Shown in pieces: positions 61,604 to 64,000 of a stretch of DNA of 64,000 nt. The position numbers and the translations under genes were made by a program. Below the pieces are notes generated by a model that did no database searches, was not told the DNA's origin, and saw nothing but the letters and a program-made list of their open reading frames with translations. The DNA is from Rhodoplanes azumiensis (GTDB taxonomy: Bacteria; Pseudomonadota; Alphaproteobacteria; Rhizobiales; Xanthobacteraceae): positions 20,758-84,757 of the forward strand of contig NZ_JBHUIW010000027.1 of the NCBI RefSeq assembly GCF_042682915.1, in the 5' to 3' direction. Each line of letters opens with the position of its first letter. Within the stretch, counting starts at the first letter, position 1.

Positions 61604-63350
61604 GGCCGCGACGGGGGCCGGCCACGCCGCCGCGGCGGCTGAGCCGCTGGTCACGGCCGAGACGATAAGATCGGCGCAGCGCATCGCCGCCGTGAGCGAC
61701 GCTGCGCAAAAGCTCGGCCTGACGGTCGGCACCACGGTCGCCGACGCCCGCGCCCGCCATCCCGGTCTCGTGGTCGTGCCGCACGATCCGGACGCCGACG
61801 CCGCGCTGCTCGACGCCGTCGCCGAGGCCTGCGACCGCTTCACGCCGCTGGTGGCGCTCGATCCGCCCGACGGGCTCCTGCTCGACATCACCGGCTGCGC
61901 CCATCTGTTCGGCGGCGAGGCGGCGCTCGCCGCCGCCCTTCACGCCCGCCTCGCCGCCGGCGGCCTCGCGGCTCGCATCGCCATCGCCGATACGCCTGGG
62001 TGCGCTTTTGCCGTTGCCCGTTACGGCGTCTGTGCCGCGCGGCGCCCCCCACCCCCGACCCCTCCCCGCCACGAGCTTCGCTCGCGGGGGGAGGGGAGCC
62101 GCAGCGCTTCTGCTCCCCTCCTCCCGTTCGCGTCAGCGAATGGCGGGGAGGGGTTGGGGGTGGGGGGCTCTTCGGCTGCCTGGCCCGGATCTCCGGACAG
62201 ACGGGATCCCATCCTCCTCGTTCCCCCCGACGGCCAGGACGCGGCGCTGGCGCCGTTGCCGCTCGCCGCGCTGCGGCTGCCCCGAAGCATGGTCGCCTCG
62301 CTCGCCGAGGTGGGGCTGAAGCGCATCGCCGACGTCCTGGCGCTGCCGCGCGCCACGCTGGCGGCGCGGTTCGACGGCCTCCTCGAGGCCCTCGATGCGG
62401 CGCGCGGGCTCGCCGAGGTGCCGATCTCGCCGCGCCGGCCGCTGCCCGCCTGCGTGGCCGAGCAGACCTTCGCCGAGCCCGTGCTGCTGGAACGCGACGT
62501 GCTCGCCACGCTGGAAGTCCTCGGCGGCCGGCTCGTCCGGGTGCTGGAGACGCGCGGCGAGGGGGCCCGCATTCTCGAGGCGGCGCTGTTCCGCACCGAC
62601 GGCCGGGTCGTGCGTATCGCGGTCGGCACCGGCGCGCCGCTGCGCGATCCCGCCCGCATGGTGCGGCTGTTCGCCGACCGGCTCGCCGTCGGCGACCCGT
62701 GGGATCCCGGCTTCGGCTTCGACCTGGTGCGGCTCGGCGCGCTCATGACCGAGCGCAGCGAGGCCCGGCAGGTCGGGCTCGACGCCGAGGGCGTGGTCGG
62801 CGATCCTGCGGCCGAGGTCGCCCATCTGATCGACCGCCTGTCGGCCCGCTTCGGCGCCCGCCGCGTCACCCGTCCGGTGCTGCGCGACGCGCACCTGCCC
62901 GAGCACGCCGCCGTCGCCCGGCCGGCCCAGATTCTTCGCGTCGCGGGCACGGGACGGGGCGCGGGGGCACGGCACGGGCTCTTCGCCACCCGCCCGGGGC
63001 CGGAGGAGCGGCTTTTCGAAGCCGTCGCCTGCGACGATCCCGACACCCTCGCGCCCGTCCGTCCGCTGCGGTTGTTGGAAAAGCCGGAGCCGGTCGAGAC
63101 CATCGCCGAGGTGCCGGACGGGCCGCCGCTGCGGTTCCGCTGGCGGCGCGTGCTCCACGAGGTCGCCGCCGCCGAGGGGCCGGAGCGCATCGCGCTGCCC
63201 TGGTGGCGCGACACCGACGGCCGCCCCCTCACCCGCGACTATTTCCGGGTCGAGTGCCGGGCCGGGTTTCGCGCCTGGCTCTATCGCGAAGGCCTGTTCG
63301 ACCGCGAGACGGCGCGCCCGCGCTGGTTCCTGCACGGCCTGTTCGGGTGA
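61485..63350 (+). CDS. imuB: SOS-inducible Y-family polymerase-like protein ImuB
   Basis: The 621-residue protein starts ATRRFLSLWLRRLSTDRI and has the Y-family palm and finger core (RSAQRIAAVSDAAQKLGL, GLLLDITGCAHLFGGEAALA), the SLAEVGLKRIADVLALPRATLAARF helix-hairpin-helix, a little-finger region and the C-terminal EVPDGPPLRFRWRRVLHEVAAAEGPERIALPWW with TRDYFRVECRAGFRAWLYREGLFD. ImuB is thought catalytically inactive and bridges ImuA, the clamp and DnaE2. A 126-bp GC-rich insert at about 62045-62172 carries a palindromic repeat in frame. dnaE2 is not next to it. Confidence 0.88.
   Translation: MSMSSASPPGATRRFLSLWLRRLSTDRIGRTQTRPAGPGEAATGAGHAAAAAEPLVTAETIRSAQRIAAVSDAAQKLGLTVGTTVADARARHPGLVVVPHDPDADAALLDAVAEACDRFTPLVALDPPDGLLLDITGCAHLFGGEAALAAALHARLAAGGLAARIAIADTPGCAFAVARYGVCAARRPPPPTPPRHELRSRGEGSRSASAPLLPFASANGGEGLGVGGSSAAWPGSPDRRDPILLVPPDGQDAALAPLPLAALRLPRSMVASLAEVGLKRIADVLALPRATLAARFDGLLEALDAARGLAEVPISPRRPLPACVAEQTFAEPVLLERDVLATLEVLGGRLVRVLETRGEGARILEAALFRTDGRVVRIAVGTGAPLRDPARMVRLFADRLAVGDPWDPGFGFDLVRLGALMTERSEARQVGLDAEGVVGDPAAEVAHLIDRLSARFGARRVTRPVLRDAHLPEHAAVARPAQILRVAGTGRGAGARHGLFATRPGPEERLFEAVACDDPDTLAPVRPLRLLEKPEPVETIAEVPDGPPLRFRWRRVLHEVAAAEGPERIALPWWRDTDGRPLTRDYFRVECRAGFRAWLYREGLFDRETARPRWFLHGLFG
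62045..62170. repeat. Palindromic repeat inserted in frame within imuB
   Basis: The left arm near 62045-62070 (CCCCCCACCCCCGACCCC then TCCCCGCCA) is complementary to the right arm near 62142-62169 (TGGCGGGGAGGGG then TTGGGGGTGGGGGG). In frame it adds a Pro/Ser/Arg/Gly-rich loop of about 42 residues. The same type of element occurs between genes in related genomes. Confidence 0.78.
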
Positions 63351-63387
63351 GACGACGATGGGCTCGCGTCGTGTGAAACGAGAGGAG

Positions 63388-63801
63388 CTACACGCCGGCG
63401 ATCTTCTCGCGCGCCGCCTGGGCCAGGAACGCCGAGCGCGTCAGGCCGCGCGCCGCCGCCGCGGCGTCGATCTGATCGACCAGGCCCTTGTCGAGCGACA
63501 CGTTGATTCGCACGGTGCGGCCGGCGTCGCTCAGCAGCGGCACGGCGATCAGCACGGCGCCGGCGGCGAGCGCGTCCCGCACGTCCGCGTCGTCCCGGAC
63601 CTCGTCGAGGGCACGCGCGGCCGGCACCGGCCGACCGGCGCTTTCCAGCGCCTCCGCATGCTGACGCAACGCCACCGCGGCGTTGGCGGCCGCCTCGGCC
63701 AGCGTCTCGCCGGCCGAGAAGCAGCCCTCGACATCCGGAAACCAGACCCCGAACGCGCTGCCCGGATCCTTCTCGACGATCGCGACGTATTGGGTCGTCA
63801 T
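63388..63801 (-). CDS. hicB: HicB-family antitoxin
   Basis: This 137-residue protein has a partial RNase H-like HicB domain (YVAIVEKDPGSAFGVWFPDVEGCFSAGETLAEAAANAAVALRQHAEAL) and a C-terminal ribbon-helix-helix (RTVRINVSLDKGLVDQIDAAAAARGLTRSAFLAQAAREK). HicB proteins neutralise the HicA mRNA interferase and bind their own promoter. No hicA is seen on either side within the window, though the left end of the next gene is cut by the window border. ATG 63801 is the start. Confidence 0.85.
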   Translation of the reverse strand: MTTQYVAIVEKDPGSAFGVWFPDVEGCFSAGETLAEAAANAAVALRQHAEALESAGRPVPAARALDEVRDDADVRDALAAGAVLIAVPLLSDAGRTVRINVSLDKGLVDQIDAAAAARGLTRSAFLAQAAREKIAGV

Positions 63802-64000
63802 GCTGCGCCTGTTCAGCGGTGCAAAAGAAATCCAATAGCAAATTTGTCAGAACCGCACATCTCCGCACCGTCATGGCCGGGCTCGTCGCGGCCATCCACG
63901 TCTTCACTCCGACCGAACTACGAGGGCGTGGATGCCCGGCACAAGGCCACGGCTGTCCGGCACGGATTGTGCTTTATGCGGCGAGCCTCGGTTGGTGGCG
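63802..64000. repeat. Right window edge: AT-rich promoter tract and intergenic repeat
   Basis: After the hicB start is an AT-rich tract (63825-63850) that may hold its promoter. From about 63873 to 63950 lies a rhizobial extragenic palindrome (ATGGCCGGGCTCGTC, GATGCCCGGCACAAGGCC). No gene is visible in the last 50 bases. Confidence 0.4.

Overview
The window is a GC-rich chromosomal segment, roughly two thirds G+C, from an alphaproteobacterium. It is most probably a member of the Hyphomicrobiales (Rhizobiales) close to the Bradyrhizobium/Rhodopseudomonas/Rhodoplanes group. The evidence is the gene order (lptCAB-rpoN; dnaQ-coaE-maf-ppsR | hemE-hemJ-rho; mnmE-mnmG-rsmG-parA-parB; holA-lptE-leuS), a complete NepR/EcfG/PhyR general stress module, a CtrA-type box, GANTC methylation sites, an imuA-imuB SOS cassette, and palindromic intergenic repeats of a style common in that order. 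The species is an inference. No rRNA, tRNA, CRISPR array, transposase or phage gene was seen.

Layout. 1-8.8 kb: the end of a LysR regulator, an RlpA-like protein, a short RNase D, the LPS export genes lptC-lptA-lptB, rpoN, a VOC protein and a TolA/TonB-like protein. 8.9-15.5 kb: a glycosyltransferase, the DmeF metal exporter, an Smr protein, MltA, a Tim44-like protein, FxsA and SecB. 15.6-33.9 kb is the probable replication-origin region. dnaQ, coaE, maf and ppsR run leftward and hemE, hemJ and rho run rightward, and they diverge from a 377-bp gap at 18552-18928. That gap holds four same-strand TGTGGA motifs, six GANTC sites and an AT-rich stretch, so it is the best oriC candidate. To the right are a MazEF toxin-antitoxin pair with its own palindrome, then mnmE, mnmG, rsmG, parA and parB, with two ParB-binding parS sequences (26927-26942 and 29211-29226). 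A secreted caspase-fold protein follows, enclosed between parB and a decayed second copy of the parB 3' end.

34-49 kb: two chemoreceptors, holA-lptE-leuS, a diguanylate cyclase, a YggS-type PLP protein, small membrane proteins, a c-type cytochrome, a flippase and a CelD-type acetyltransferase. 49-58 kb is an envelope and stress block: a CAP lipoprotein, a large MscS channel, ecfG-nepR divergent from phyR, and an HWE histidine kinase. Divergent EcfG-type promoters lie between nepR and phyR, and another precedes an uncharacterised secreted protein at 57930. 58.5-64 kb: an L,D-transpeptidase behind a perfect CtrA box, a DUF2865 protein, imuA-imuB behind a LexA box, and an orphan HicB antitoxin.

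The main themes are chromosome replication and segregation (oriC, ParABS, DnaQ, HolA), envelope building (LptA/B/C/E, MltA, RlpA, L,D-transpeptidase) and stress responses (EcfG, SOS, MazEF). The most unusual points are the parB remnant flanking the caspase gene, the palindromic repeat carried in frame inside imuB, and the compact origin region. Motif calls come from reading by eye. Homology-based names rest on recognised family motifs, and no database search was run.
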